Shown: positions 11,607 to 23,324 of the stretch, one piece after another
Position numbering within the stretch: the stretch's first letter is position 1
Layout of the letters: the number at the start of each line of letters is the position of its first letter
NCBI RefSeq assembly: GCF_016545825.1
Contig: NC_052614.1
Span: forward strand, 31,025,669-31,089,668
Direction: 5' to 3'
Source of the DNA: Eucalyptus grandis
Lineage: Eukaryota > Streptophyta > Magnoliopsida > Myrtales > Myrtaceae
Length of the DNA stretch: 64,000 nucleotides
The notes under the pieces: generated by a model
Database searches by the model: none
Seen by the model: only the letters and a program-made list of their open reading frames with translations
What the model was told of the DNA's origin: nothing
Position numbers and translations under genes: made by a program

Positions 11607-12609
11607 TCGACAAGATTGGTTGGAAAATACGACACATGGCCTTTTGGAAGAGGGATGGTGCTACCTTTAAGCCAAAAGGAAGAAATTTCCACTGGAAGTG
11701 CTGGTTTGGAATACAGAATCCTGTTTTATATCTGTCTTCAGGATGGATGCCCAATTGCCAAAATCCGGCTTTGAGGTCGAATTTAGAATAGATATGGGCC
11801 TTGGTTAGACCACTAAAGAGAGAATCTCTGGATGGTAAGGGGAACTTATCATATTGGAGAAAAAGATTGAGAGGTTGATAGTTTATCACTAGTCTCATTT
11901 TTCCTCTGTTTTGCTCGGCGCGCTTATTGACATAAAAGGCTTCACAAGCCCATTGAGAATCGGAGATTTCAATAAGGCCTTGTTGCAATAGTTTCGAGCA
12001 TTCCCTTTGAGCTAAAACCAGATGTTCTGGCTTTATTCCCATGTGGCTCGCCTTGGTTGGGTTTATATCTTCATTCTTTTTTAAAGGAGGGCGAACAAAG
12101 AACTCTGGATTTTCCCATAAAGGATGGGAACACTTTTGAGCGAATTCTGAATGGGATTCTGAGCAAGATTCTAGCAACTTTTGCATAATTGGATCTAGTA
12201 GACTCATCCGAATGGAAAAGAGTCTCTGAATATTGACGAACTCAGAGAATTGATCTTTATATCTAAGACCTTTTCCAGGAATGATGCGAAGCTGAGAGAT
12301 TTGAGTCATGATGTCCCACCCAATTATCAAATCTTTATTGGGGAGGTTTGATCCAAAGATTTTTGCATTTATGGAGCACTGAGGAAAGAACTGGACAGTT
12401 ACAGGAGTGGTCCTGACATTTGTGGAGAAAGTATCTCCTGAGGCGGAGTTGAAATATCGGACATAGGGAGTCCAATATTCTTCAGGTAGAACTTTAATAT
12501 CTAAGATGGAACAACTTGCTCTGGTATCAATGAGAGCAATGACAGTGATAGGTTTGGCAAACTTTGAAGTGAGGATTTTTACAGGGAAATGGGGACAATG
12601 AGTTTCACT
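11572..12609 (-). pseudogene. Caulimovirid aspartic protease and N-terminal reverse transcriptase
   Basis: This frame is continuous from just after the capsid stop to 11,572. Protease sequence occupies about 12,330-12,600, with the active-site segment at about 12,515-12,535 reading D-T-R-A where D-[TS]-G-[AS] is expected. The RT follows with conserved blocks: a YQPLN segment, a FDLKAGFWQL segment, a PFGLKVAPSLFQ segment and finally the Y-I-D-D catalytic box at the very end. The frame breaks directly after this box, and the thumb and connection continue in another frame from about 11,606. Protease and RT would mature the polyprotein and copy the pregenomic RNA; as present the gene is interrupted and the protease glycine is changed. 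Confidence 0.82.
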
Positions 12610-13575
12610 TTAAAATATGTCAAAATTTGGTTCTGAAGATGTGGGGTTTATATGAAAAATGTCTTCAGACTCTGAGTCTGACTCAATCTCACTGGAAGTT
12701 TGGTAAGAGGGAATGACACAAAGAGTTTGTTCAGATGGTTCTTCATCAGCAGAGAATAGGGATTCGATATCATCATTTTCAAGAGAAATACCTATTTCAT
12801 TCTCAATGTGATGAATTAGACGATTCTGACCTTTTCTCGCTTGAGGACAATTTTTGGCGAAATGTCCTTTCTGGTTGCAGATGTAGCAACGACTTGATTT
12901 TTTGTGGCCTGTGCGATCCTTTCTTTTGCGTAGGTATCCCCATTTCTTCTTTTTCCAGAAATGCTTGGAGCCGTGTTTGGATTTCTTTATCCAAAACTTC
13001 TTGTAATGTTTCTTCTTCCGGGAATACTTGCCGCAAGTACCATCATAGTCTTGCTTGGAGCATTTGATTTTTAACTTCTGGCGAGAACAAGCTGATTCAA
13101 GGCGCTTGTCGTCTGTGATGTAAGTACGGACTATCTGGCGCTTTAAGCACAATTCTGCGAGACATAAATGAACTTCTTGCTGTATTTCTCCCAAGGGAAC
13201 ATCTTGTATTCTCCTTTGTTTTCCAAAGAAAGATCTTTCAACCATCTGGGATAGTTCTTTAGGGATGGAAGTAAGGAAAACATGCTTCAAATTTGGATAT
13301 GCTCCGACTTGGTAAAAAAGCTGAAGCATTATTCGATAATGCTTACCAAGATGCTTCTCCTGGAGGGAGCAGCATCTTCTCTCGAAAAACTCTATTCTTT
13401 TTATCTCTATGAGATCAGTGGGTTTTCCCACAAAGACATGATATAAGAGAGTAATGGCATGGCTGAAATTAGGTGACATCATAAAATGAATCTGGTCTTG
13501 TTTTGAAATTGATTGCCACCAGAGTTTGAGGCTTCCTGTGAATCTTGTAACAAAGTTGTACATGACATCATTCAT
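12610..13575 (-). pseudogene. Caulimovirid capsid (CP) region with CCHC zinc knuckle, 5'-truncated
   Basis: An open frame of 321 codons on the minus strand. The N-terminal half has the aromatic/basic character of a caulimovirid capsid (a KLWWQSI segment near its start). A Lys/Arg-rich stretch follows at about residues 175-225, then a zinc knuckle of the form C-x2-C-x4-H-x4-C at about residues 232-245. The C-terminus is acidic and Ser-rich (SDSESED), as in other pararetroviral capsids. Similar sequence continues upstream to the integration junction at 13,644 but is interrupted by stops. The frame ends with TAA at 12,610-12,612, directly followed in the same frame by protease sequence, so that stop either separates products or is a lesion. 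The movement protein normally upstream is missing from the insert. Confidence 0.8.
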
Positions 13576-13644
13576 ATCATGGTTAGTGATAGACTAAGTA
13601 TTCAGCCAAGTATGAAATTCTTCAAGCCTTTCTGGCCATTCGTG

Positions 13645-15658
13645 ATAAGATTTTGAAATGAAAATTATGATGATTAACATGCACCGGAAGCGGGGCCAAA
13701 ATCATTTGAATGAGTAGAGTTGGGCTTTCTAATGCTTCATGGGTTTGAAATTGTTGGGCTCTGTTTAAGTATTCCATGAGCCACAGTGAACAGTGGGTTA
13801 GCATGAGCAATGGGTTTTGGGTAATGGGCTTCGATTAGGATTAATGGGCTGCTCCTGTGAGCTGAGGTCTAATAAATTGGACTAAGGAAAAAGGTAAATG
13901 GCCAAATTTGGCATTCTTTTTCATTTATTATTATCAATTATATATATATTTTTATTTTTACAAAAACGAAAAATTGAATTATTGAGTAAAATTCAGGTGT
14001 CAATAATATGCACAGAACCTCAGATCATGGGTTCGAATCATAATAGCTATCTTGACCTCCAGTAGTATCACCATAGTCTATTATACATTATAACCTAATC
14101 CCATCTGTGTCACGTCATGACCTTAAATTTGGCTCAAACGGGATTATAGGCTGGGGTCTATGCATTGGGTGTCGGTTTTGCTGATGTTGCGAAACTCCAA
14201 TCTTGCTTTGTGTATGTGCAGTGGAAGTTGGTTGATAATCATATGTTGAGGTAATTAAGTTATTGAAAAAAGTATAATTACTAGAAAACCCTTGGTGCAT
14301 AAGTTCTTATATAGAACTTATCTTAAATAATATTATATTTATCTAAATACTAACATATATTATATTTAAATGATTAATTAATCAGTCTAGGTTTGTTTGT
14401 AATTCAAGAGTTTTTTTTTTAATTTATATAAAACATATTACAAAAATTAGTGAGAATAAACCACACAAAATTTTCTTCTTATTAGAATTAGTAAAAAATA
14501 GTGCCAATCAAGAATTGATAAAATTATGTTTACAAAGGCAATAATTCTTTTGAGAAAAATATCGATTAAGATATAATGAATAATGTTAGTTTTCCATAAT
14601 TTGTCTTACTATAGCTAATGGATTGTGCTATTTTCACTCTCATATTATCTCCTAACACCCCCATCATATTGAATTAACTAGATTGCTCATTGCAGATCTC
14701 GTTCTTGATTCAAAATTATTTCTAACATTTTTTTCTTCTTCTTTTATTTCTATTTTATTAAAAGACAAAATCACCCACATTCTCTTCAAACAACTTCTTT
14801 TCACTCTATTTGCATCTGCCACACCCATTACATTTCAAAGTTCCATTCATGTTTGTTTTCTTCTAAACTTATTCCGCTAATTATCAAGTTTATATCCCTA
14901 GATAATGCTCATGATAGTGAATTTTTCGACTTCAATTTTCAGTGTAAGTTGAATATGGTGATTGATGAATTATATACAATTTTTTTTTGTCAGTAAATTA
15001 TATACAATTAACTCATCGCTCATTGTATTGTTTTTTGTAGCATAGTTACTATGGAAGACACATTTAAGAGGACCCAAATTGCTTAAATGCATATATTGAT
15101 GATGAAAGTGTGAATGGAGAACAACAATTAATCATGTCAACAAGTTTGTTTGGTCTCACACTAAAAATTAAAAATTATTCCTTGATTTGTGTGTGCACAC
15201 GCGCACATGTGGTTTAAGTGTATTGACATCTAAACTTTGACGCTCCATTTGGTAATCATTGCATAGAAAATTATGGGCTAAATTTTAGTCCTTAGTAAAA
15301 ATATGAAGTTTAATTGCCAATAGTTATTATGAGCATATTTCAATTAATTGCATTTGATCAAACTAGCGGCGGATGAACTCGGGTAAATGGTTTTGAGCTT
15401 AAATGAGTTAAGCCCACAGTGATGAAAATTTGACCTAACCTATTAATTCTCATGGCCTGAAATTCATTGGGAAGTTTGCCAAATTGAGATATTGATTTGC
15501 CTTGGGAAGTAATTAGATTGAAGAAAGGAAATTGTAGTAACGATTCAGGGGTGAGAGATTTGCCTGATGATGTACTAAGCAAGATTGTGGCTGAATATAA
15601 TTCAATGTTCTGGCAAATTGAAAGAAGAAGGATTCGGTCAGCAAGAGGAGAGAATATT
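13645..15658. repeat. Block A, part 2
   Basis: Collinear with 42,546-44,163, 44,342-44,439, 45,341-45,381 and 49,033-49,235 of block B. It resumes at a shared ATAAG after the viral insert and ends in the 14-16 bp target duplicated by the LINE. It is AT-rich with no credible gene. Block B shows extra insertions here at 44,164, 44,440 and 45,382 that block A lacks. Confidence 0.85.
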
Positions 15659-16368
15659 AAACCCACCCACCAAACCTATCGCCAACATTACTACATATAG
15701 GTATTATCTCTTGATATGAAGAGCTTTTCTCTACCATCAATGGTAGTTTTACTAGTAAACCCTAACGGTTTTATCTCCATCTTTGTTTTCCTTCTCTGAT
15801 TCTCCGCCAAACCCATAATTTCATCAGACACCTGAGTCCGTTTACCTCTCAATTGCCTTTCTCTGGTTTGCTTTCCTTTCTTTTGTACTTCTGGGTTTTC
15901 CTTGTTCGCGGTTCAGTGCAAATTTCTTCCTCTACCTGCACCAATTGCTCTTCGGCTAATCGTAATACCTTCGATTATGCACATCCACTGTCGTGCATGA
16001 TAATTCAGCTCCATCATCAGCACAATTCCGTTTTTCTCAACATCACCCAATTATATACCTGCTGCCCACATCTTCTCGCGACTGCATGCCCAATATCTTC
16101 TGTTGATTCTCCACGGTGAATTCCGCTTGAGGTCAACATCTATGGCAGATTCTTGGCGTTCTACCTGTATTATCTCCTTGGTTGCATGTATTGGTCTGCT
16201 GCGCGCTTGCATTCCAAGGTGACTTACTTTCATTGTTGTCCTGGTTTCTGTCTGTTTCATCCATCGTCTCCTATAATTTGTCCGACGGCATGGTCTTCTG
16301 TTTCAATCAAGGCATTTGTCCTGTTTACTTCGATTTAGTTCTACCTTTAACATCTACGGATTCTGGCT

Positions 16369-17625
16369 ATGGATCCTGAGGGAGAATCTGTGCGTATGGC
16401 TGCTTTGTGTCAACGATTGGGTCGCCTATGCTCTGCACAGGAAATAGAAATATGGGAGGACGAGCCAACACTAGACATATTAGCAGAATGTCGTTTAACC
16501 CTAGTGGGTAAAGTTTTCACTCAATCCCCTGCTAACTTCCCAGCATTACAGAGTACATTAATGAGGGTATGGAGGAATGATCATGTCAACTTTGCTCAAA
16601 CAGAAGGTGGTTTATATTTGGCGAAATTTCGGTCAGAAGCTGAGAAACAGAGAGTGTTGGAGGGCGGTTCGTGGCTCTTTTCTAGTCACTTAGTCTGCTT
16701 CAAGCCTTGGATTCCTAACACGCCGTTACATTATTATGACTTTACTCGATGTGCACTTTGGGTGCAAGTTGTTGGTCTGCCCTTGGAATGGACTATAGAA
16801 CAGATGATAAGAAAGGCAGTTAAATAGATTGGAGAAGTTTTAGAAGTTCGTGTTGATTTTAAAGAACATTCGGCTTTAAGGGCTGGACGGGTAAGAGTTG
16901 AACTTCCAGTGAAAGAACCTTTAAAGACTGGCAAACTGATTAGGATTGATGGGCGAATGCTGTGGTTGGATTTCCGTTATGAACGGTTGTCTCATTTCTG
17001 TTATTCGTGTGGGAAACTTGGCCATTATGCTTCATACTGTGCAGACTATCCTTATGATGAAGCTAAAACAGATGGTAAAGAAAAGATGGCTTTTGGTCCT
17101 TGGTTAAGAGCGGAGGTTAGACAATTTAGTCCTTATTGGCAAGCATTCTACAACCCCCCGGAAAATCCGACTCAGAATGAGGAGACTGTACCTGAGACAC
17201 CTCCAGCTTTATTGCCGACTGTCCCTCTACTGCCCGCTACGGATCATAGCACTGCAGTATCAAGTGTTCCACCAACAGTGCAACATCATTCTATCCTGAG
17301 TGAGCCACTCCAGCACCCCCGGCAGACTTCTCTACAGCCAGGTCATATCATTACGACGGCATTAATCCCTGCACACGCAAAACAAAAGGGCCAAATAAGT
17401 TCTATTACGGATAAACCACAACAGCAAAAACTGAATGCTACCCGAGTTACTCCTAAGTTGGGCCCATCAAAGAAACATAAAAGATATTCTCCTTATGAAA
17501 TGAAAAATGTCATGATAGAGAACTTTGATGATACTCAATTACTGGACACACCTATTTTAGACGCATCAGAAGGGAATACGTGGGCTTTGGTGGTTGGCCC
17601 TAAACAGCCACTGACTTACAAATGA
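16369..17625 (+). pseudogene. LINE ORF1 (DUF4283 / zf-CCHC_4 type) with one internal stop
   Basis: The frame opens at ATG 16,369 and is interrupted by TAG at 16,825, then stays open to TGA 17,623-17,625. The N-terminal part resembles the DUF4283 nucleic-acid-binding domain of plant LINE ORF1 proteins (LTLVGKVFTQSPANFPALQ, GGSWLFSSHLVCFKPW). A zinc knuckle, CYSCGKLGHYASYC, follows at about 17,000-17,040, and then a low-complexity Pro/Thr/Gln tail. Such proteins package the LINE RNA. The same TAG is present in the 50 kb copy, so it predates that copy or the two are one locus. The stop codon overlaps the ORF2 ATG in ATGA. Confidence 0.88.
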
Positions 17626-20600
17626 AGATGATCTGTTGGAACTGTCAGGGTTTGGGCAATCCCCTGACAGTTCAAGCTTTAAAGGCCTTGACGGCCAAAG
17701 AAAAGCCTGACTTTTTGTTTTTAATGGAGACTAAGAATCATGAGAATGTTCTTAATCATCTGCAACGACGGTTAAAGTTCAGTCACTCTTTTGTACATAA
17801 TCCTGTAGGTCTAGCAGGAGGCCTGTCACTTTTTTGGAATGACACCTTATCGATAGACATTGACTGTTCTTCGGCGGAATATTTTGATATCATCTGTCGG
17901 GATTTAGTGGAAGACGAGCTTATGCGAATAACCTGTCTTCATGCATCATACTCCTACCATAATAGACAGTTACTTTGGGATAATCTTCGAGTGATTAGTT
18001 CCTCCAATAATCTCCCTTGGATATGTGCTGGAGATTTTAATGAAGTCCTATACTCTTGGGAAAATGTAGGTAGGCGGGCTCCAGAATGGTATAGAATGCA
18101 ATCTTTTCGAGATGTTATCAATGACTGTGCCTTTATGGAGGTTGAGAGCAAGGGCTGCACTTTCACATGGTCGAATAATAGGGATGGTCTGGAACAAATC
18201 AAAGAACGGTTGGACCGTGTTCTGTGCACGATGGAGTGGCGACTTCTTTACCCTGAAGCCCAGGTCTTTGCCTTGCCGGCCATGGGGTCTGATCACAGCC
18301 CACTTATTTTGTCCACATCGATATCCTATCCAAGAAGTCAATGCCCTTTTGTCTTTGAGGCATATTGGAACCAAGATACGGAGTGTAGAGGGGTTATTTC
18401 TGACATATGGAACTCAATCTAGGTACGCAATTCCCATCTATTGCGTAAACTCAAAATTGTTTCTTATAATCTACGAAAGTGGAGTCGGTCAAAATTTGAG
18501 AATGGTCACTTGAGGGTGCCAGCCTTACAATAGTAGCTCCAATCTCTTATTAACAAGCCATATATTTCCCACACTGATACCGAAGAAGCAGAACATCTGC
18601 GTGGGGAAATCAGGAAACTATGGCAGCAGGAAGAACAATTTTGGGCTATGCGTTCCCGCGTTAACTGGTTACGATGGGGCGACAAAAATATCAAATTTTT
18701 TCACGCCACTACAGTGGAGCGGAGGCAGCGAAATAGGATTGGGATGTTAAGGGATGAAAGCCTTAACTGGGTGAGAGATATTCCGATATTAAAGGAGATG
18801 ACTTATGACTTTTTCTCCAAATTATACACCTCTGTTGGTTATCGGGACTATAGACCAATCCTAGATCAATGTCAACCGCTAGTGTCTGCTGAGATGAATG
18901 AGCATTTAACTGCTGAGCTTACAAAAGAGGAGGTTAGAATGGCGACTTTTCAGTTGGGCGCGATGAAAGCTCCGGGGCCCGATGGTCTGAATGGACTCTT
19001 TTATCAGACCCATTGGGATATCATTCAGCATGATCTATTCCGATTAGTTCATGAGTTCTTTTCTTTGGGAGTCCTGCCTAGAGATCTTAATAAGACGGTA
19101 CTAGTGTTGATTCCTAAGGTCAACCACCCTAAGAGCCTTGATCAGTTTCGACCGATTAGCCTGTGTAATTATGCTTATAAGATTATCTCTAAGGTCTTGG
19201 CGAATCGTCCCAAACCGTGGCTTGGTGAACTCATCTCAATGGAACAGGCTGCCTTCGTGAGTGGGCGACAAATTCAGGATAATGTGTTAATTGTTCAGGA
19301 GGTTATTCATCACTTCAAAACAAGGATCAGGAAGCGTCATTTTAATGCACTTCTAAAGATGGACATGCAAAAAGCCTACGACAAGATTGAATGGGATTTC
19401 CTGCAGGATTATCTACTTACATTGGGTTTTCATCACTCATGGGTTAGGATGGTGATGCAATGTATCACAACCTCATCTTTAAGTGTACGTTTCAATGGAG
19501 AACAACTTCAATACTTCCAACCATCAAGAGGATTACGTCAAGGGGACCCTCTTTCCCCTTATATCTTCATTTTAGTGGCGAATGTTCTTTCCACCATTAT
19601 TCATCAAGCTGTAAACATGGGCCATCTAAAAGGAATCCAGCTTAACAGGTTTTGTCCTACTCTTTCCCATCTATTTTTCGCTGATGATTCGGTCTTCTTC
19701 CTTAAAGGAACCCTCATGGAATGTTAGAATCTAGCCAATATCTTGAATCAATATTGTCTAGCTACTAGCCAAGTCATTAATAGGAATAAGTTTGGAATGT
19801 TTTTTACTAAATCCTGTCCTTGGAGTCTTCAGCACAATTTAGCGGCAGAATTTAGGGTACCGGTATTACAGAAATATGGGAAATACTTAGGAATTCCGTC
19901 TGATTGGGGAAGATCCAAAACAGATATGTTTAGTTGTATATTAGGCAGGGTAAATGCCAAACTTGAGGGCTAGAAAGAGCTTTTATTATCGAAAGGGGGC
20001 AAGGAAATCCTACTGAAATATGTTGTACAAGCTATTCCGCAGTATGCTATGTCCATTTTCAAACTTCCTATATCATTGTGTCATAAGATTGAACAGAAAA
20101 TCTCCAATTTCTGGTGGAGAAATGATAAACGAAGGGGCGGAGTACATTGACAGGTGGGAATTGTTAAAAACCAGCAAGGTGAGTGGTGGGCTAGGCTTCC
20201 GAGATTTGTTAGCTTTTAACAAAGCGCTACTTGGCAAGCAGGCATGGCGTCTACTTCAACAGCCAAACTTGTTATGATGTCGGCTTTTCAAAGGATTATA
20301 TTTCCAAACTAAAGATGTTCACTCAGCTGCACTTGGCACGCGCCCATCCCGGGGCTGGCGGAGTATCCTTTTTGGAAGAGATGCCATCCTACCTAATGTA
20401 CGATGGTCTGTTGGGGATGGGAAGAACATCAAAATTCGTGAACATAGCTGGTTACCCTTTGGCCCTATAGGAGGACCAGCTACAAGAGAGGAACCAGGGC
20501 TGGTGGCAAATCTTATTGACCCTGTCCAACATACTTGGAATGTTCCTCTTATAATAGATTTATTTGATGTCAACATCACAACAGAAATACTTAAACTCCC

Positions 20601-21783
20601 TATCAGACCGCTACATGCTGCTGATCAGTTAGTGTGGACAGCAACGAAGGATGGAAATCATACAGTAAAAAGCAATTACAAGACTCTTGTCAGCAAGTCA
20701 ATAACACCTCGGGGTCACCACGCATCATCATCATACCAACAACCCATCATTCTTTGGCGCAAATTATGGAAAATCAACACAGCACAGAAAATCCGTCTAT
20801 TTTTATGGTCAGCATGCCACAATGCCCTTCCTACCAAGGCTAATCTATTTTCTAGGCATATCATCTCTGATCCTATTTGTGAAATTTGCAATCAACACTC
20901 TCCAGAAACAATTGAACACTTATTCTTCTTTTGCTCATGGACAAACGGGATATGGAATCATCCGCAGCTCAACATTTAAGTATCTCCTCTCAACATTCAT
21001 TGTCTCGACGAGTGGGTTACAGACAGAGCAACAAATACTAAACTGGTACCTAGATTGGAGATTATCGCCCATGTATTTTGGCAGATTTGGTGCCAACGCA
21101 ACAATAGAATCTTCAGACGAATCCGTCCTGATCCAACCCGAGCTGTGGTAGACGCTCTTGCCCAGACACGGATTCACGGTCTTTCTTCTCCAAATCATCA
21201 ACGATCGGAGGACTCGCGAACAGGGCATCCCACTGATCGTAGATCAGCTTTACTATGGAAACCTTCGGATCGGGGATACCTCAAATGCAATATAGATGCA
21301 TCTCATCAACCGGGAAGTCAAGAAGGCACGGTAGCGTGTATCAGGAGAAATCATCAAGCGGTTCTTACCGATGTCTACACTCGATGATGTCCCGCAGGTT
21401 CTCCGTTTCAAGCCGAAGTACAGGCGCTAGCTTTTGCTCTTCATCATCTGCTGCATCAAGGACTCAATATGGCCAATCTTATCATCGAATCTGACTGCTT
21501 GGTCTTGATCGAGATCCTTCATGCGAAACGGCACCCCCCATGGGAAGAACGAGCGCTGTTCGCTGAGATTGATCATTTGATTTCCCTGTGCCCTAATTTG
21601 CGTAGTCAGCATTGCAAGAGGGAAGCTAATGGAGTTGCTGATTGGGCTGCCAAGGCCCACGGCAGATCTGATCTGGCCCATAACTGGAATATATTTCCTC
21701 CTTTTATCTTACAAAGCTTGGTAGCTGCCGAAGCAATAGCTTCCGGTTGTAATACCGAGTTCTTTTGTAATGCTGTCAATTAG
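17622..21783 (+). pseudogene. LINE ORF2: endonuclease, reverse transcriptase, zf-RVT, RNase H; multiple lesions
   Basis: ATG 17,622 overlaps the ORF1 stop. The apurinic/apyrimidinic-like endonuclease (17,622-18,420) shows WNCQGLGNP, FLMETK, GDFNEVL and SDHSPL. The RT (about 18,900-20,000) shows KAPGPDGL, FRPISLCN, RQGDPLSPYIF and the FADD catalytic box near 19,678. A zf-RVT region (CEICNQHSPETIEHLFFFC) lies at 20,875-20,940, and a plant RNase H-like domain (CNIDAS, ESDCL, CKREANGVADWAAK) at about 21,285-21,660. In-frame stops: TAG at 18,420, 18,531, 18,534, 19,725 and 19,971; TGA at 20,275 and near 21,385. One frameshift lies at about 20,147-20,157. The enzyme would nick target DNA and prime reverse transcription; it cannot be made intact. 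Confidence 0.9.
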
Positions 21784-21826
21784 TAATGCAATACCTATCT
21801 TTCCGGCCAAAAAAAAAAAAAAAAAA

Positions 21827-23324
21827 GAGGAGAGAATATTGGAAGGAACATCATACAGCTTGACGCCCGAGGGATTTTCTATCAATAAAGAAAAGAACCA
21901 AAAGCAATTGAAGACTAAGAGGTTCTGTCCACGTGTGCTAAAATAAAGAGAAGAATTCTCTGTTGATCACGGCACCAACTCAGCGACATTCTCATGGCTC
22001 TATTCACAGCAAGAAAGGAAAGAAATCGACAAACTTGCGAGCTGATATTCAATTTGAAGAGTTAAAATCAATAGAGAATATTCAGCACGTATTTGACTGA
22101 CTTGGAGCTGACATATTATACATAAGAGTGGTAAACTTTGAGAGTGGGCAGGCTTCGCGCACACATTGAGAAAAACAGAAAGAAGAGAAGTCGCGGCCGA
22201 CTCCATTTTACGGCGGTGATCTTGTCATCTCCGCGATCCTCACATAGCCTCACCCCCACCACGACGCCTGCCCTTGCCGTCGCCATTGCTGATCCATCAA
22301 GAGTCCTACCAGCAGCGAAGCTCCAAGCTCAGCCCACCAGATGCCGTTGCTTCTTCCCTTCCGCAAACCTGAAGAGCTGTTGCCGTCCTTTCCTTAGGCT
22401 TTCATCGCCGTCAACCAGCTCGCAAAGCCAAGCCAGAGAGGCTGCTGTCTTGCTTGTGTGACTCCACATTGCTGCCGCCGCTCGACGACGAGTTGCTCGC
22501 TGCACCATTGCAACACTGCCGACAAGAAAGCTAACGCACCACGCTTGAGTTCTTTCCTTGTTGCAGGTTTTTCTCGGGCAAAATGCGGTCCAGTTCGGGG
22601 AATTCCTGGTTCCTTGGTGAATTTCTAGCGTGCTCGGTTATTCTTGTAGCTGGATCCCGCGAGCGACACCAACTTCACGATATTGCAGCTAGATGTCCCA
22701 GCCATCAACTCATCGTACGAGCACATCTTCAAAGATTGTGGGTTGTTTTGGTTTTTGGTCAAAGCGGTGGAATTTGTCTCTTATTGCATGGTGAAATCTG
22801 GAGACTTAACTGTGAATTCTTGAGAAAGAAGCATAGGGGAGATTGAAGACTTAAATATCGTGACTTTAGTGTTCTCGGTGGAGATTACTTGGTCCGACTA
22901 AAAGACCAAATATTAATTCACTATGATCTCCTTTGGCGGGCAGCCACAATCGTTCTCCATTTATTCAGCCGTGCCATGCCGTTTTGTCGTCGCCGTGCAC
23001 CATTGCCAATCACTGTCCAATATGTTGTCCACCAATTCGAATTTGGGATCAAATCCTCCAAATTAGATTAGATAGTGATCGTTATCCGATTCCATTGAAT
23101 GTCTTATTGCCTAATTTGATTATTCCATCTAATCAATATCTTTGAGTGATAGGCATATCCCAAAATTAGGATGTAACACGCATGATCTTTAATTTTGTCT
23201 ATAGTATCTTTAATATTGATACTTTGATCTTTGAGACTTAAAATCAATTTATCAATTTTATTTGCGAAATTTCAAGTTAATTAGATATTGTTTCCTTGCT
23301 TGAATTGATTGGGTGATATTTTTT
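21827..23324. repeat. Block A, part 3, and continuing non-coding sequence
   Basis: 21,827-22,182 matches block B (49,219-49,313 and 50,092-50,355), after which B runs into the N gap. From 22,190 to 22,570 it is GC-richer and ends in a good 3' splice-like TTGTTGCAG, with short open stretches of about 90-110 codons but no recognised protein. It may be an untranslated leader. 22,860-23,324 is AT-rich. The whole interval is repeated at 56,192-57,684. Confidence 0.55.

Larger units (their letters stand above)
8461..13644 (-). mobile_element. Endogenous caulimovirid (pararetrovirus) fragment, florendovirus-like layout
   Basis: Read on the minus strand it runs: truncated capsid region with zinc knuckle, aspartic protease, reverse transcriptase, RNase H, a second ORF of unknown function, then a non-coding region with a TATA box and the start of a leader. 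There is no integrase and no LTR, which argues against Ty3/gypsy. The movement protein and capsid N-terminus are absent. The polyprotein carries an in-frame stop between capsid and protease, a frameshift just after the RT active site, and a tandem triplication downstream of RNase H. Block B supplies the empty site (near 42,524-42,545), so the ends are known to within a few bases. Assignment to Caulimoviridae is firm; florendovirus is an inference from the RNase H then ORF2 order. It is non-functional as present. Confidence 0.88.
15659..21826 (+). mobile_element. Near full-length L1-type LINE retrotransposon
   Basis: A 6.17 kb insertion flanked by the direct repeat AAGAGGAGAGAATATT (left copy ends 15,658; right copy 21,825-21,840 overlapping the poly-A). 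It ends in about 19 A after CTTTCCGGCC. Block B at 49,217-49,235 carries the unoccupied target. It has a 5' UTR of about 700 bp, ORF1 with a CCHC knuckle, and ORF2 with endonuclease, RT, zinc-binding and RNase H regions. All parts of a plant L1 are present, but both ORFs contain stops, so it is not autonomous. A second copy of the same insertion is at 50,553-56,191. Confidence 0.93.

Noticed and set aside
8461..13644. Ty3/gypsy retrotransposon
   Set aside because: No integrase, no LTRs and no target duplication. RNase H is followed by an unrelated ORF and a TATA-containing non-coding region, as in caulimovirids.
8461..13644. Intact or activatable virus
   Set aside because: Movement protein and capsid N-terminus are missing, the polyprotein is interrupted, and the protease motif is altered.
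22138..22846. Protein-coding gene from two frames of about 90-107 codons
   Set aside because: No domain, composition typical of untranslated leader, and one frame breaks in the second copy; left as non-coding.
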